Positions 37,171 through 50,864 are shown, numbered from the stretch's first letter. The stretch is DNA of 64,000 nucleotides from Doris montereyensis (GCA_037039925.1 JAXRKP010000543.1:167501-231500), one strand, 5' to 3'. A program made the numbers and translations. Notes: a model not told the origin generated them from the sequence alone.

Positions 37171-37625
37171 GCGTTTGGCATTGATAGTGTGGTATCCGTA
37201 TTGTGGCGTGGGTAGTGTGGTGTTGGTAGTTTGGGGTCAGTGTTTTGGCATTGATAGTGTGGTATCCGTACTGTGGCGTGGGTAGTGTGGTGTTGGTAGT
37301 TTGGGGTCAGTGTTTTGGCATTGATAGTGTGGTTTCCGTATTGTGGCGTGGGTAGTGTGGTGTTGGTAGTTTGGGGTCAGTGTTTTGGCATTGATAGTGT
37401 GGTATCCGTACTGTGGCGTGGGTAGTGTGGTGTTGGTAGTTTGGGGTCAGTGTTTTGGCATTGATAGTGTGGTTTCCGTATTGTGGCGTGGGTAGTGTGG
37501 TGTTGGTAGTTTGGGGTCAGTGTTTTGGCATTGATAGTGTGGTATCTGTATTGTGGCGTGGGTACTGTGGTGATGGTAGTGTGGTGTTGGTAGTTTGGCG
37601 TCAGTGTTTTGGCATTGATACTGTG
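37171..37625. repeat. 70-bp composite array linking the 30-bp and 42-bp satellites
   Basis: About six units of 70 bases. The first part (AGTGTGGTGTTGGTAGTTTG) is the 30-bp satellite; the second (TTGGCATTGATAGTGTGGTA, then TTGTGGCGTGGGT) is the 42-bp satellite that follows. Single composite-like units also occur at both outer ends (25430-25475 and 40240-40320). Confidence 0.92.
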
Positions 37626-40262
37626 GTATCCGTATTGTCATGTGGGAAGTGTGGTGTTGGTAGTGTGGTATCTGTATTGTGTTATGGGAAGTGTGGTATT
37701 GATAGTGTGGTATCCGTATTGTGGTGTGGGAAGTCTGGTATTGATAGTGTGGTATCCGTGTTGTGGTGTGGGAAGTATGGTGTTGATAGTGTGGTATACG
37801 TATTGTGGTGTGGGAAGTGTGGTATTGATAGTGTGGTATCCGTATTGTGGTGTGGGAAGTGTGGTGTTGATAGTTTGGTATCCGTATTGTGGTGTGGGAA
37901 GTGTGGTGTTGATAGTTTGGTATCCGTATTGTGGTGTGGGAAGTGTGGTGTTGATAGTTTGGTATCCGTATTGTGGTGTGGGAAGTGTGGTATTGATAGT
38001 TTGGTATCCGTATTGTGGTGTGGGAAGTGTGGTGTTGATAGTTTGGTATCCGTATTGTGGTGTGGGAAGTGTGGTATTGATAGTGTGGTATCCGTATTGT
38101 GGTGTGGGAAGTGTGGTATTGATAGTTTGGTATCCGTATTGTGGTGTGGGAAGTGTGGTGTTGATAGTGGTGTATATGTATTGTGGTGTGGGAAGTGTGG
38201 TATTGATAGTTTGGTATCCGTATTGTGGTGTGGGAAGTGTGGTGTTGATAGTGTTGTATATGTATTGTGGTGTGGGAAGTGTGGTATTGATAGTTTGGTA
38301 TCCGTATTGTGGTGTGAGAAGTCTGGTATTGATAGTGTGGTATTGATAGTTTGGTATCCGTATTGTGGTGTGAGAAGTTTGGTATTGATAGTGTGGTATA
38401 CATGTTGTGGTGTGGGTAGTTTGGTATTGATAGTTTGGTATACGTGTTGTGGTGTGGGTAGTGTGGTATTGATAGTGTGGTATACATGTTGTGGTGTGGG
38501 TAGTTTGGTATTGATAGTGTGGTATTGATAGTGTGGTATTGGTAGTGTGGTATTGATAGTGTGGTATTGATAGTGTGGTATTGATAGTGTGGTATTGATA
38601 GTGTGGTATACATGTTGTTGTGTGGGTAGTGTGGTATTGATAGTGTGGTATACATGTTGTGGTGTGGGTAGTTTGGTATTGATAGTGTGGTATTGATAGT
38701 GCGGTATTGATAGTGTGGTATTGATAGTGTGGTATTGATAGTGTGGTATACATGTTGTGGTGTGGGTAGTTTGGTATTGATAGTGAGGTATACGTGTTGT
38801 GGTGTGGGTAGTTTGGTATTGATAGTGTGGTATACATGTTGTGGTGTGGGTAGTTTGGTATTGATAGTGTGGTATACATGTTGTGTTGTGGGTAGTTTGG
38901 TATTGATAGTGTGGTATACATGTTGTGTTGTGGGTAGTTTGGTATTGATAGTGTGGTATACATGTTGTGGTGTGGGTAGTTTGGTATTGATAGTGTGGTA
39001 TACATGTTGTGGTGTGGGTAGTTTGGTATTGATAGTGTGGTATACATGTTGTGGTGTGGGTAGTTTGGTATTGATAGTGTGGTATACGTGTTGTGGTGTG
39101 GGTAGTTTGGTATTGATAGTGAGGTATACGTGTTGTGGTGTGGGTAGTTTGGTATTGATAGTGAGGTATACATGTTGTTGTGTGGGTAGTTTGGTATTGA
39201 TAGTGTGGTATACATGTTGTGGTGTGGGTAGTTTGGTATTGATAGTGTGGTATACATGTTGTGGTGTGGGTAGTTTGGTATTGATAGTGTGGTATACATG
39301 TTGTGGTGTGGGTAGTTTGGTATTGATAGTGAGGTATACGTGTTGTGGTGTGGGTAGTTTGGTATTGATAGTGTCGTATACATGTTATGGTGTGGGTAGT
39401 TTGGTATTGATAGTGTCGTATACATGTTGTGGTGTGGGTAGTTTGGTATTGATAGTGTGGTATTGATAGTGTGGTATTGATAGTGTGGTATTGATAGTGT
39501 GGTATACGTGTTGTGGTGTGGGTAGTTTGGTATTGATAGTGTGGTATTGATAGTGTGGTATTGATAGTGTGGTATTGATAGTGTGATATACGTGTTGTGT
39601 TGTGGGTAGTTTGGTATTGATAGTGTGGTATACATGTTGTGGTGTGGGTAGTTTGGTATTGATAATGTGGTATACATGTTGTGGTGTGGGTAGTTTGGTA
39701 TTGATAGTGTGGTATACATGTTGTGGTGTGGGTAGTTTGGTATTGATAGTGTGATATACGTGTTGTGTTGTGGGTAGTTTGGTATTGATAGTGTGGTATA
39801 CATGTTGTGTTGTGGGTAGTTTGGTATTGATAGTGTGATATACGTGTTGTGTTGTGGGTAGTTTGGTATTGATAGTGTTGTATACGTGTTGTGGTGTGGG
39901 TAGTTTGGTATTGATAGTGTGGTATACATGTTGTGCTGTGGGTAGTTTGGTATTGATAGTGTGGTATTGATAGTGTGGTATACATGTTGTGGTGTGGGTA
40001 GTTTGGTATTGATAGTGTGGTATACATGTTGTGGTGTGGGTAGTTTGGTATTGATAGTGTGGTATACATGTTGTGGTGTGGGTAGTTTGGTATTGATAGT
40101 GTGGTATACATGTTGTGGTGTGGGTAGTTTGGTATTGATAGTGTGGTATACATGTTGTGGTGTGGGTAGTTTGGTATTGATAGTGTGGTATACATGTTGT
40201 GGTGTGGGTAGTTTGGTATTGATAGTGTGGTATACGTGTTGTGGTGTGGGTAGTGTGATGTT
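37626..40262. repeat. 42-bp G/T-rich satellite array, about 60 copies
   Basis: Units of 42 bases: TAGTTTGGTATTGATAG, TGTGGTATACATG and TTGTGGTGTGGG. The left third uses ATCCGTATTG and GGGAAGTG; from about 38400 the ATACATG and GGGTAGTT form prevails, with runs of a 14-base short unit (GTGGTATTGATAGT). Two overlapping minus-strand frames of 875 and 883 codons are repeat artefacts. Confidence 0.97.
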
Positions 40263-40304
40263 GGTAGTGTTGGGTCTGTTTTTTGGCATTGATCGTGTGA
40301 TATT

Positions 40305-40690
40305 CGCATTGTGACGTTGGTGTTCTCCTAATGGTTAGGCTCCTGAATTTAGCAGAGTGGGGTCCTGGGTTTGAATCCTGGTGATGTTAGGTTGGACTCT
40401 GACCTCATGGTTTACTTGGGAAAATATACTCAACACGTGACGTTTTCCAATTTACCCAGGTGGCAATGGGTAGTACTAAGTTGCGTAGGGTGGAGAGGGA
40501 ACGCTAACAGCTGTCAGTCACAATGGCATTATAACCAGGTATTATATGTATCACCATTTCTGCTTGACGTCATGAGTTGTAGAAAGCAGGCTAAGCTCCT
40601 CACTTGGAGCAATTTATTCCACTATAGGATAGATAGACCATGGACACAAATCAAGTTTCATAGCATAATATGACACATGCTTGCTGACTG

Positions 40691-40737
<47 letters not shown>
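40305..40737 (+). mobile_element. tRNA-derived SINE with (CA)n tail
   Basis: A tRNA-like head (TCTCCTAATGGTTAGGCTC, then B-box GGGTTTGAATCC at about 40368-40379) begins where the G/T satellite ends. The body includes ACCCAGGTGGCAATGGGTA. A (CA)n tract at 40692-40737 may be the tail or an independent microsatellite. Confidence 0.65.
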
Positions 40738-40740
<3 letters not shown>

Positions 40741-41326
40741 GTGTAAAGAGCTCAAAGTGGGATTGTTGTCAGCCATATACTAAATTGGGACCCATACTTT
40801 TTAAATGGATTTAAAATATATGAATGGTTGGTTGTCATAATATGGACCCTCCTTTAATCACTGACATGTTGGAAATCTACACAACTCAAATGATTTGGTG
40901 ATTAATTCACTTTGTGAAAGTGAAGCTTTAGCATAAAGTGGGGCTCTTGTCTATAAATAGTACAGTAATAAACATTAAGAAAACAGTTTTAAAAAATTAA
41001 GTTAAAAGGTTATCTCAGGTGAAATTGACTGGACAAAAATAACATTAACAAAAGCTACTGCAGGAGAAATTAATTTTAAAATAGGGAACTGCACTCTACT
41101 TAAAACAAAACATTAAAAGATCTGCTACAATAAAGCTAATCCATATGACTGAGATAAAAAGGATTTTTTTCTTACTTTAATATAATAGAGCATTGAAAAA
41201 TCACCAAAAAATTGCTACCCACACATCTATTTGCATGCAAACAAATGTAACAACAGTAACAGTGCAGTTTTCACAGTGCCTAACAAAGGAAAAACTCCCA
41301 CCAGTCTTTCTTTATGGACTAGATGA

Positions 41327-41416
<90 letters not shown>

Positions 41417-41767
41417 AGAAAGATTCATGTGGATGAAAATGCAAATATGGATGATTTACATAATTTATGTTTTCAAATCAAATGATGGTTATTGAACATA
41501 TTTATGCATGCTTGCATTTTTTTAATCAAATGATTGACGAAGTCTTTAACATTCCTTCAAGACCTATTTCTGAGTACTGGCTCAACTGAAAGTACTTTAA
41601 GAAAGAGCTTCATCTTTCCTTGGTACTCTATCTGTTACAACGCAATATGACAAGTTGCGTTTTACTTCATCTAATCTACCTTGGATGGTGACCAAACTTT
41701 ACATTTGAATTTCCTTGCTGCTACACGGCAGACTGGGACTGGTATCTATTTTGACACTTTCTTCATT
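40738..41767. other. Unique AT-rich DNA with a (TA)n microsatellite
   Basis: No exon is supported. A perfect (TA)n tract spans about 41327-41414, and the open frame through it is trivial. Confidence 0.7.
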
Positions 41768-44700
41768 TGATATTTCAACTGTTTTATCTCCATCTAGAAC
41801 TTTCTTTTCTTAATTTGATGTTTCAACTGTTTTATCTCCATCTAGAACTTTCTTTTCTTTATTTGATGTTTCAACTGTTTTATCTCCATCTAGAACTTTC
41901 TTTTCTTAATTTGATGTTTCAACTGTTTTATCTCCATCTAGAACTTTCTTTTCTTCATTTGATGTTTCAACTGTTTTATCTCCATCTAGAACTTTCTTTT
42001 CTTAATTTGATGTTTCAACTGTTTTATCTCCATCTAGAACTTTCTTTTCTTCATTTGATATTTCAACTGTTTTATCTCCATCTAGAACTTTCTTTTCTTA
42101 ATTTGATGTTTCAACTGTTTTATCTCCATCTAGAACTTTCTTTTCTTCATTTGATGTTTCAACTGTTTTATCTCCATCTAGAACTTTCTTTTCTTCATTT
42201 GATATTTCAACTGTTTTATCTCCATCTAGAACTTTCTTTTTCATTTGATATTTCAACTGTTTTATCTCCATCTAGAACTTTCTTTTTTATTTGATGTTTC
42301 AACTGTTTTATCTCCATCTAGAACTTTCTTTTCTTAATTTGATGTTTCAACTGTTTTATCTCCATCTAGAACTTTCTTTTCTTTATTTGATATTTCAACT
42401 GTTTTATCTCCATCTAGAACTTTCTTTTCTTAATTTGATGTTTCAACTGTTTTATCTCCATCTAGAACTTTCTTTTCTTTATTTGATATTTCAACTGTTT
42501 TATCTCCATCTAGAACTTTCTTTTCTTAATTTGATGTTTCAACTGTTTTATCTCCATCTAGAACTTTCTTTTCTATATTTGATGTTTCAACTGTTTTATC
42601 TCCATCTAGAACTTTCTTTTCTTAATTTGATGTTTCAACTGTTTTATCTCCATCTAGAACTTTCTTTTCTTCATTTGATGTTTCAACTGTTTTATCTCCA
42701 TCTAGAACTTTCTTTTCTTAATTTGATGTTTCAACTGTTTTATCTCCATCTAGAACTTTCTTTTCTTCATTTGATATTTCAACTGTTTTATCTCCATCTA
42801 GAACTTTCTTTTTCTTAATTTGATGTTTCAACTGTTTTATCTCCATCTAGAACTTTCTTTTCTTAATTTGACGTTTCAACTGTTTTATCTCCATCTAGAA
42901 CTTTCTTTTCTTTATTTGATATTTCAACTGTTTTATCTCCATCTAGAACTTTCTTTTTTTCATTTGATATTTCAACTGTTTTATCTCCATCTAGAACTTT
43001 CTTTTTTTATTTGATGTTTCAACTGTTTTATCTCCATCTAGAACTTTCTTTTCTTAATTTGATGTTTCAACTGTTTTATCTCCATCTAGAACTTTCTTTT
43101 CTTTATTTGATATTTCAACTGTTTTATCTCCATCTAGAACTTTCTTTTCTTAATTTGATGTTTCAACTGTTTTATCTCCATCTAGAACTTTCTTTTCTTT
43201 ATTTGATATTTCAACTGTTTTATCTCCATCTAGAACTTTCTTTTCTTAATTTGATGTTTCAACTGTTTTATCTCCATCTAGAACTTTCTTTTCTTTATTT
43301 GATGTTTCAACTGTTTTATCTCCATCTAGAACTTTCTTTTCTTAATTTGATGTTTCAACTGTTTTATCTCCATCTAGAACTTTCTTTTCTTCATTTGATG
43401 TTTCAACTGTTTTATCTCCATCTAGAACTTTCTTTTCTTAATTTGATGTTTCAACTGTTTTATCTCCATCTAGAACTTTCTTTTCTTCATTTGATATTTC
43501 AACTGTTTTATCTCCATCTAGAACTTTCTTTTCTTAATTTGATGTTTCAACTGTTTTATCTCCATCTAGAACTTTCTTTTCTTCATTTGATATTTCAACT
43601 GTTTTATCTCCATCTAGAACTTTCTTTTCTTCATTTGATATTTCAACTGTTTTATCTCCATCTAGAACTTTCTTTTCTTTATTTGATGTTTCAACTGTTT
43701 TATCTCCATCTAGAACTTTCTTTTCTTAATTTGATGTTTCAACTGTTTTATCTCCATCTAGAACTTTCTTTTCTTTATTTGATATTTCAACTGTTTTCCA
43801 TCTCCATCTATTTGAGCTTTCTTTTCTTAATTTGATGTTTCAACTGTTTTATCTCATCTAGAACTTTCTTTTCTTTATTTGATATTTCAACTGTTTTATC
43901 TCCATCTAGAACTTTCTTTTTTAATTTGATGTTTCAACTGTTTTATCTCCATCTAGAACTTTCTTTTCTTAATTTGATGTTTCAACTGTTTTATCTCCAT
44001 CTAGAACTTTCTTTTCTTTATTTGATATTTCAACTGTTTTATCTCCATCTAGAACTTTCTGTTTTTCTTAATTTGATGTTTCAACTGTTTTATCTCCATC
44101 TAGAACTTTCTTTTCTTAATTTGATGTTTCAACTGTTTTATCTCCATCTAGAACTTTCTTTTCTTTATTTGATGTTTCAACTGTTTTATCTCCATCTAGA
44201 ACTTTCTTTTCTTAATTTGATGTTTCAACTGTTTTATCTCCATCTAGAACTTTCTTTTCTTAATTTGATGTTTCAACTGTTTTATCTCCATCTAGAACTT
44301 TCTTTTCTTAATTTGATGTTTCAACTGTTTTATCTCCATCTAGAACTTTCTTTTTCTTAATTTGATGTTTCAACTGTTTTATCTCCATCTAGAACTTTCT
44401 TTTCTTTATTTGATGTTTCAACTGTTTTATCTCCATCTAGAACTTTCTTTCTTTATTTGATGTTTCAACTGTTTTATCTCCATCTAGAACTTTCTTTTCA
44501 TTTGATGTTTCAACTGTTTTATCTCCATCTAGAACTTTCTTTTCTTAATTTGATGTTTCAACTGTTTTATCTCCATCTAGAACTTTCTTTTCTTAATTTG
44601 ATGTTTCAACTGTTTATCTCCATCTAGAACTTTCTTTTCTTAATTTGATGTTTCAACTGTTTTATCTCCATCTAGAACTTTCTTTTCTTTATTTGATATT

Positions 44701-45350
44701 TCAACTGTTTTATCTCCATCTAGAACTTTCTTTTCTTAATTTGATATTTCAACTGTTTTATCTCCATCTAGAACTTTCTTTTCTTTATTTGATGTTTCAA
44801 CTGTTTTATCTCCATCTAGAACTTTCTTTTCTTCATTTGATATTTCAACTGTTTTATCTCCATCTAGAACTTTCTTTTCTTTATTTGATGTTTCAACTGT
44901 TTTATCTCCATCTAGAACTTTCTTTTCTTAATTTGATGTTTCAACTGTTTTATCTCCATCTAGACCTTTCTTTTCTTAATTTGATGTTTCAACTGTTTTA
45001 TCTCCATCTAGAACTTTCTTTTCTTAATTTGATGTTTCAACTGTTTTATCTCCATCTAGAACTTTCTTTTCTTTATTTGATGTTTCAACTGTTTTATCTC
45101 CATCTAGAACTTTCTTTTCTTCATTTGATGTTTCAACTGTTTTATCTCCATCTAGAACTTTCTTTTCTTAATTTGATGTTTCAACTGTTTTATCTTCATC
45201 TAGAACTTTCTTTTCTTAATTTGATGTTTCAACTGTTTTATCTCCATCTAGAACTTTCTTTTCTTAATTTGATGTTTCAACTGTTTTATCTCCATCTAGA
45301 ACTTTCTTTTCTTTATTTGATATTTCAACTGTTTTATCTCCATCTAGAAA
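41768..45350. repeat. 48-bp T/C-rich minisatellite, about 74 copies
   Basis: Very homogeneous 48-base units: TTTGATGTTTCAACTG, TTTTATCTCCATCTAG and AACTTTCTTTTCTTAA. The only common variants are GATG/GATA and TTAA/TTTA/TTCA. In frame it spells a 16-residue hydrophobic repeat (FQLFYLHLELSF...), but frames are interrupted by unit-length changes, so I treat it as non-coding. Confidence 0.98.
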
Positions 45351-45359
45351 TCTTGAACG

Positions 45360-45790
45360 CTTGCTTCTTTGGCCTATTTCCTGACAAAATCACTACTGAA
45401 CCTGCGTGGCCTATTCCCTGACAAAATCACTTCTTGTGGCCTATTTCCTGACAAAATCACTACCCCTGCGTGGCCTATTCCCTGACAAAATCACTACCCC
45501 TGCGTGGCCTATTCTCTGACAAAATCACTACCCCTGCGTGGCCTATTCCCTGACAAAATCACTACCCCTGCGTGGCCTATTCCCTGACAAAATCACTACC
45601 CCTGCGTGGCTTATTTCCTGACAAAATCACTACCCCTGCGTGGCTTATTTCCTGACAAAATCACTACCCCTGGGGCGTGGCCCTGACAAAATCACTACCC
45701 TGCGTGGCTTATTTCCTGACAAAATCACTACCCCTGCGTGGCCTATTCCCTGACAAAATCACTACCCCTGCGTGGCCTATTTCCTGTCTT
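45360..45790. repeat. 34-bp minisatellite, about 12 copies
   Basis: Units of CCTGACAAAATCACTACC + CCTGCGTGGCCTATTC, a few shortened (45670-45705). It adjoins the end of the 48-bp array. Confidence 0.95.
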
Positions 45791-45886
45791 GAACACAGAC
45801 AAGTATGAGCTAGTAATGAGAGGAGACATGGTTTCTCTTAGGTGAACGAGATTGCTAATGCTACTATTAACTAATCATTTGAGAGG

Positions 45887-46470
45887 TAAGCAATATTGGC
45901 ACATTTGTGTTAAACTTTCCTCTTAGTTCAAGTTGGTTGAAATAGTGCAGCATCTTTTGTTTCTGTCTCAGATAATCCTTGTAATGTTTCTGGATTATTT
46001 GTAGAACCATGTTGCATTTCTTTCTGGAAGTCAGTGAGTTTCATTCCTTAAACCTCGCCTCCACGCTTTCTATTGAAAAGTGCGATGCTGCACAACGTTG
46101 CCTTTGCAATGGCGGCGTAATTATTTGCTTTTTTCAATTTCAGATCTAACAGGTTGTTCACCTTTTCTATTTCAGAGCATGCTGGTAACAATTGAGGCTT
46201 ATTTTGTCTTGCACGGTAAACAGATTGAGAGGCAGAGGCGCTTACATCGTCATACTAGTCTCCACTCAAACGATTTTTGAAAAATCTTCTGCCTGTTTCT
46301 TTAGAATCAAATTTTCTTGTTTTATGGCTTCTGCTTTAAGAATTTTTACTGATTTCTTTAAGATTAGCGCACCTTCAGTGCAAGCGACCCTTTCCCAAAT
46401 CGATGAGCAGATTCATCAAAACCAGCAAGCTCTTAAACAGCACCCAAAAAGCTCATTCAAGTTTTTGACA
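45887..46470 (-). pseudogene. Decayed gene of a repetitive metazoan family (FNRxRxGE motif)
   Basis: Minus-strand reading gives continuous protein-like sequence broken by stops and a frame change: LILKKSVKILKAEAIKQEN, KKQAEDFSKIV, then after a shift near 46255 SASASQSVYRARQNKPQLLP, KANNYAAIAKATLC, ALFNRKRGGEV, and after a TAA at 46048-46050 MKLTDFQKEM. I recall the FNR(R/K)RxGEVxRM block from multicopy uncharacterised proteins of molluscs, cnidarians and fish that behave like mobile-element genes. That family link is from memory and its function is unknown to me. The plus-strand open frames here are shadows. Confidence 0.5.
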
Positions 46471-46579
46471 TGCAATGCAGCTGTGAGATTGGAAACTTTC
46501 ATTTTAGTATTATTTCTTAAGCAGGTAATCAAACGTTCCAGCTCCCTCAACCTGCCACTAATATGACCATGAGTGTGTT

Positions 46580-46707
46580 CCTCTAAATCTTGGCAGTGGA
46601 AGCTCCTTTCTCTAAGTCTCGGCAGTGGAAGCTCCTTTCTCTAAATCTCGGCAGTGGAAACTCCTTTCTCTAAATATCGGCAGTGGAAACTTCTTTCTCC
46701 AAATTTC
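46580..46707. repeat. 29-bp short tandem repeat, about 4 copies
   Basis: Four units of GGCAGTGGAAGCTCCTTTCT + CTAAATCTC spaced exactly 29 bases apart, with a degraded last copy. Confidence 0.9.
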
Positions 46708-46944
46708 AATAAAACTAAATCATTATAATTATAGATAAGTCTGGAAATGTCATCTTTTTCATTTTCTCCAGCGCTTTCCTATAGAACCCCTCAGACATGT
46801 TATTGGGAACTGGCATTAAAAGACTTCCGTCCCTAACGTCCCCTTCATTTAATAATATTCCCCACTGCTTCCTTCTTTCTGGAGTCCATTTTTCAAAACT
46901 AGTATTTTCTGAACCTCTGGTTCTTCATTGTACGCTTTTGGAGA

Positions 46945-47156
46945 TGAGCCTAATGGTGCCAAGAGTTAAACTAATGGTGCCAAGAGTTAAACTAATGGTG
47001 CCAAGAGTTGAACTAATGGTGCCAAGAGTTAAACTAATGGTGCCAAGAGTTAAACTAATGGTGCCAAGAGTTGAACTAATGGTGCCAAGAGTTGAACTAA
47101 TGGTGCCAAGAGTTGAACTAATGGTGCCAAGAGTTGAACTAATGGTGCCAAGAGTC
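46945..47156. repeat. 21-bp minisatellite, 10 copies
   Basis: Ten units of CTAATGGTGCCAAGAGTT + AAA or GAA. The length is a multiple of three, producing MVPRVKL and SSTLGTI repeats on opposite strands. Confidence 0.96.
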
Positions 47157-48345
47157 ATTGTAATCACATTCTTGTGGCAAAATAAGCAAGAATGATGTTT
47201 ATCCCACTTAAGATGAATTTACATCTCCTGAGTTGTGTTTATGCTTTCAGATTGTGTAGGTACACCAAGTAAAAATCTCAAAGCTGTTCAAGGTCATTTC
47301 CAGGTGTTTAATTGGATAGATCTTTACATAACGTGCATTTCTCTTTTGAATCATCAAAATCGGGTTTTATTGGACTTAGACAAAATTCTAACAATTTCTT
47401 TTCGGTTTTTCGCACACATAATATGTGAGCACAGTACAAAAAATATAAAAGCAAATCAATATTTCATTACATTTTTTAATAAACAAGAGTGTTTTAATTG
47501 AAAATAAGAGGTTTATGTATTTTTCAATGGGTAATCCATTTCTGAAGTCCTTTTCCTGTATCATGACTCTGGCAAGCCTTAAAAGCAAAATGCCACTTTT
47601 TAAGAGTCAAATAATATAAATTTTTAATAGTTAAAATTGCATATTATTGGTAATGCATCTCTGAAACAGTAGGAGAAAAGGCTTTGTGTGATTGCAATAT
47701 TCCTTCAGACCTTCCGTGCACCCTCGACCAAATTGCCTGAAAAGTTTATCGGACCAAATGTTATGCAATATTATATAAAACATACACTGTTACATAATAC
47801 AGGTATGGGGAAAAGCTCTGACTCCCCCCTTGATTTTTATCATCCCCTTTAAAATTTTAAAATAGTATTACGTAAGAGCATTGCATTTAAATACAGGTAC
47901 AAGAAATATAAAGAAGAGGGTCACAATATTAAAAAACCCAATGTTATCAGACATGCCAACTTTTAGAATCAAAATTCAAGAGAGATTGGTATCACTATCA
48001 TCATAGTCCTGTAGTAGTACATTGCTGGACTGGCAAGAGAGTTTGAGTCCTGTATGGTAACTACCTAAGTACCTATACATCTAAGGGTTTATTTTTCAAA
48101 AGTATATCAAGCCATTGCCATTAGTCTTGCAGACTATTCATCCTCTGATTCTATAAAGTATGAGTGAAAATTTCACAGGTGCCATGTGCATGTTGTGCAA
48201 GTAACATCCCATACCACTTATTAAAAAGGTGAGCCCCCTCCCTCCACCTGATAGGCTATAGCCAAATACTCTCTCAAACACACACACACACACACACACA
48301 CACAAACCCCAATAAAAGTAAACAAGCATAGAACAGACAAAAACA
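47157..48345. other. Unique AT-rich DNA, no gene recognised
   Basis: No supported exon. A small splice-like segment at about 47252-47302 is too short to defend. A (CA)n tract lies at about 48283-48304. Confidence 0.5.
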
Positions 48346-48349
48346 AATG

Positions 48350-48882
48350 AATCATCTCTTCTTTTCGTTCATCTTCATTTCTTTACATTCAAATCCATCT
48401 CTTCTTTTCGTTCATCTTCATTTCTTTACATTCAAATCCATCTCTTCTTTTCGTTCATCTTCATTTCTTTACATTCAAATCCATCTCTTCTTTTCGTTCA
48501 TCTTCATTTCTTTACATTCAAATCCATCTCTTCTTTTCGTTCATCTTCATTTCTTTACATTCAAATCCATCTCTTCTTTTCGTTCATCTTCATTTCTTTA
48601 CATTCAAATCCATCTCTTCTTTTCGTTCATCTTCATTTCTTTACATTCAAATCCATCTCTTCTTTTCGTTCATCTTCATTTCTTTACATTCAAATCCATC
48701 TCTTCTTTTCGTTCATCTTCATTTCTTTACATTCAAATCCATCTCTTCTTTTCGTTCATCTTCATTTCTTTACACTCAAATCCATCTCTTCTTTCGTTTA
48801 TCTTCATTTCTTTACATTCAAATCCATCTCTTCTTTTCGTTCATCTTCATTTCTTTACATTCAAATCCATCTCTTCTCAATC
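48350..48882. repeat. 43-bp T/C-rich minisatellite, about 12 copies
   Basis: Almost identical 43-base units: ATCTCTTCTTTTCGTTCATC, TTCATTTCTTTACATTC and AAATCC. One copy has a C in TACACTC and one lacks a T. High identity suggests recent expansion. Confidence 0.97.
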
Positions 48883-49074
48883 TCACCAAACATTCTTCAT
48901 CCTCTTTTATCGCAGTCACTAATTTCAATCATATTTTTCATGTTTTCTTACTCATTTTCTTCCATGGCATTTTACTTTGCAATCACTTTACTTCCCTCCA
49001 AAACATTTTACTACAACTAACATATTCCCTAATGTTCTCTTCAAGTATGCCAACCCCCCCCCCCACCCCTACCC

Positions 49075-50181
<1,107 letters not shown>

Positions 50182-50269
50182 GGTACATCCGTTCTAATTA
50201 GACTTAGACCCTATGTTTTCCCAGACGGCTGGTGTTTGTGTTTGTATAAAAACGAGACAAAACACGGAT

Positions 50270-50790
50270 GAACTCCTCTGTGCCAAAAAACCCGAAAATC
50301 CCCATCGCTGTGCCATACGGGTTACGACCATGGCCGATGGCTATACTACATGTATATAATATACTGTTCACCCAATGAAATTAGGATAGGCCTGCAGGCA
50401 ACAAGCAACAGGTCGGTCCGGTGGAAACGGTGTCGGCTCAGGCCTTGCCTGCGAGAACGACCGGTGACGCGTCATTTTCCCCTCAAATGTCGACTATTTA
50501 AAAAATCTCGGAAGTCTTATCTCAAAATCCTGGAGGTCCTTTCGACGTGTCAAAGAACCCGGAAATCCGGAAAAAACCGAAAAACGGAATAACGAAAGTT
50601 CCAACGCCGGAAATCGAAAATTTAAAACTCGTTTCTTTCGACTCTCGTCATTTCTGCCATTCGAATCGCAAATGTCCGAAAATATTTTTAAAAATTTCGT
50701 TCGGTGGAAAAATGTGGGAAATGTCGGCAAATTCGGCAAATGATAAAATTGCCGGCATTCCGCCTATAAGAGGAGAAATGGAAGGTCTGT
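50270..50790. promoter_or_regulatory. CpG-rich patch, possible promoter region
   Basis: Compared with the surrounding AT-rich DNA this stretch is dense in CpG (for example CGGTCCGGTGG, GCGAGAACGACCGGTGACGCG, CGGAAATCCGG). Short open frames cross it on both strands but none is convincing. CpG density alone is weak evidence in an invertebrate. Confidence 0.25.
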
Positions 50791-50864
50791 CCCTTTCACT
50801 TCATAATGATATACATGTATTTTTCTGTTTTTAAATTATATATAAGTTATGTGTGTTCATAAAT

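Noticed and set aside
25433..40262. G/T-rich array as a telomere or interstitial telomeric block
   Set aside because: The units are 30 and 42 bases. No run of TTAGGG or another short telomeric motif is present.
37638..40309. Two overlapping minus-strand open frames of 875 and 883 codons
   Set aside because: Both are translations of the same 42-bp satellite in different frames. They are open because the C/A/T-rich strand lacks stops and the unit is a multiple of three; there is no domain, unique sequence or start context.
41767..45421. Hydrophobic 16-residue repeat frames that could look like membrane proteins
   Set aside because: They are the 48-bp minisatellite read in frame, broken into pieces by unit-length changes, with no non-repetitive coding flank.
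47252..47302. Small exon-like segment between TTTCAG and CAG|GTG
   Set aside because: Only about 17 codons, with no partner exon, phase check or family match.
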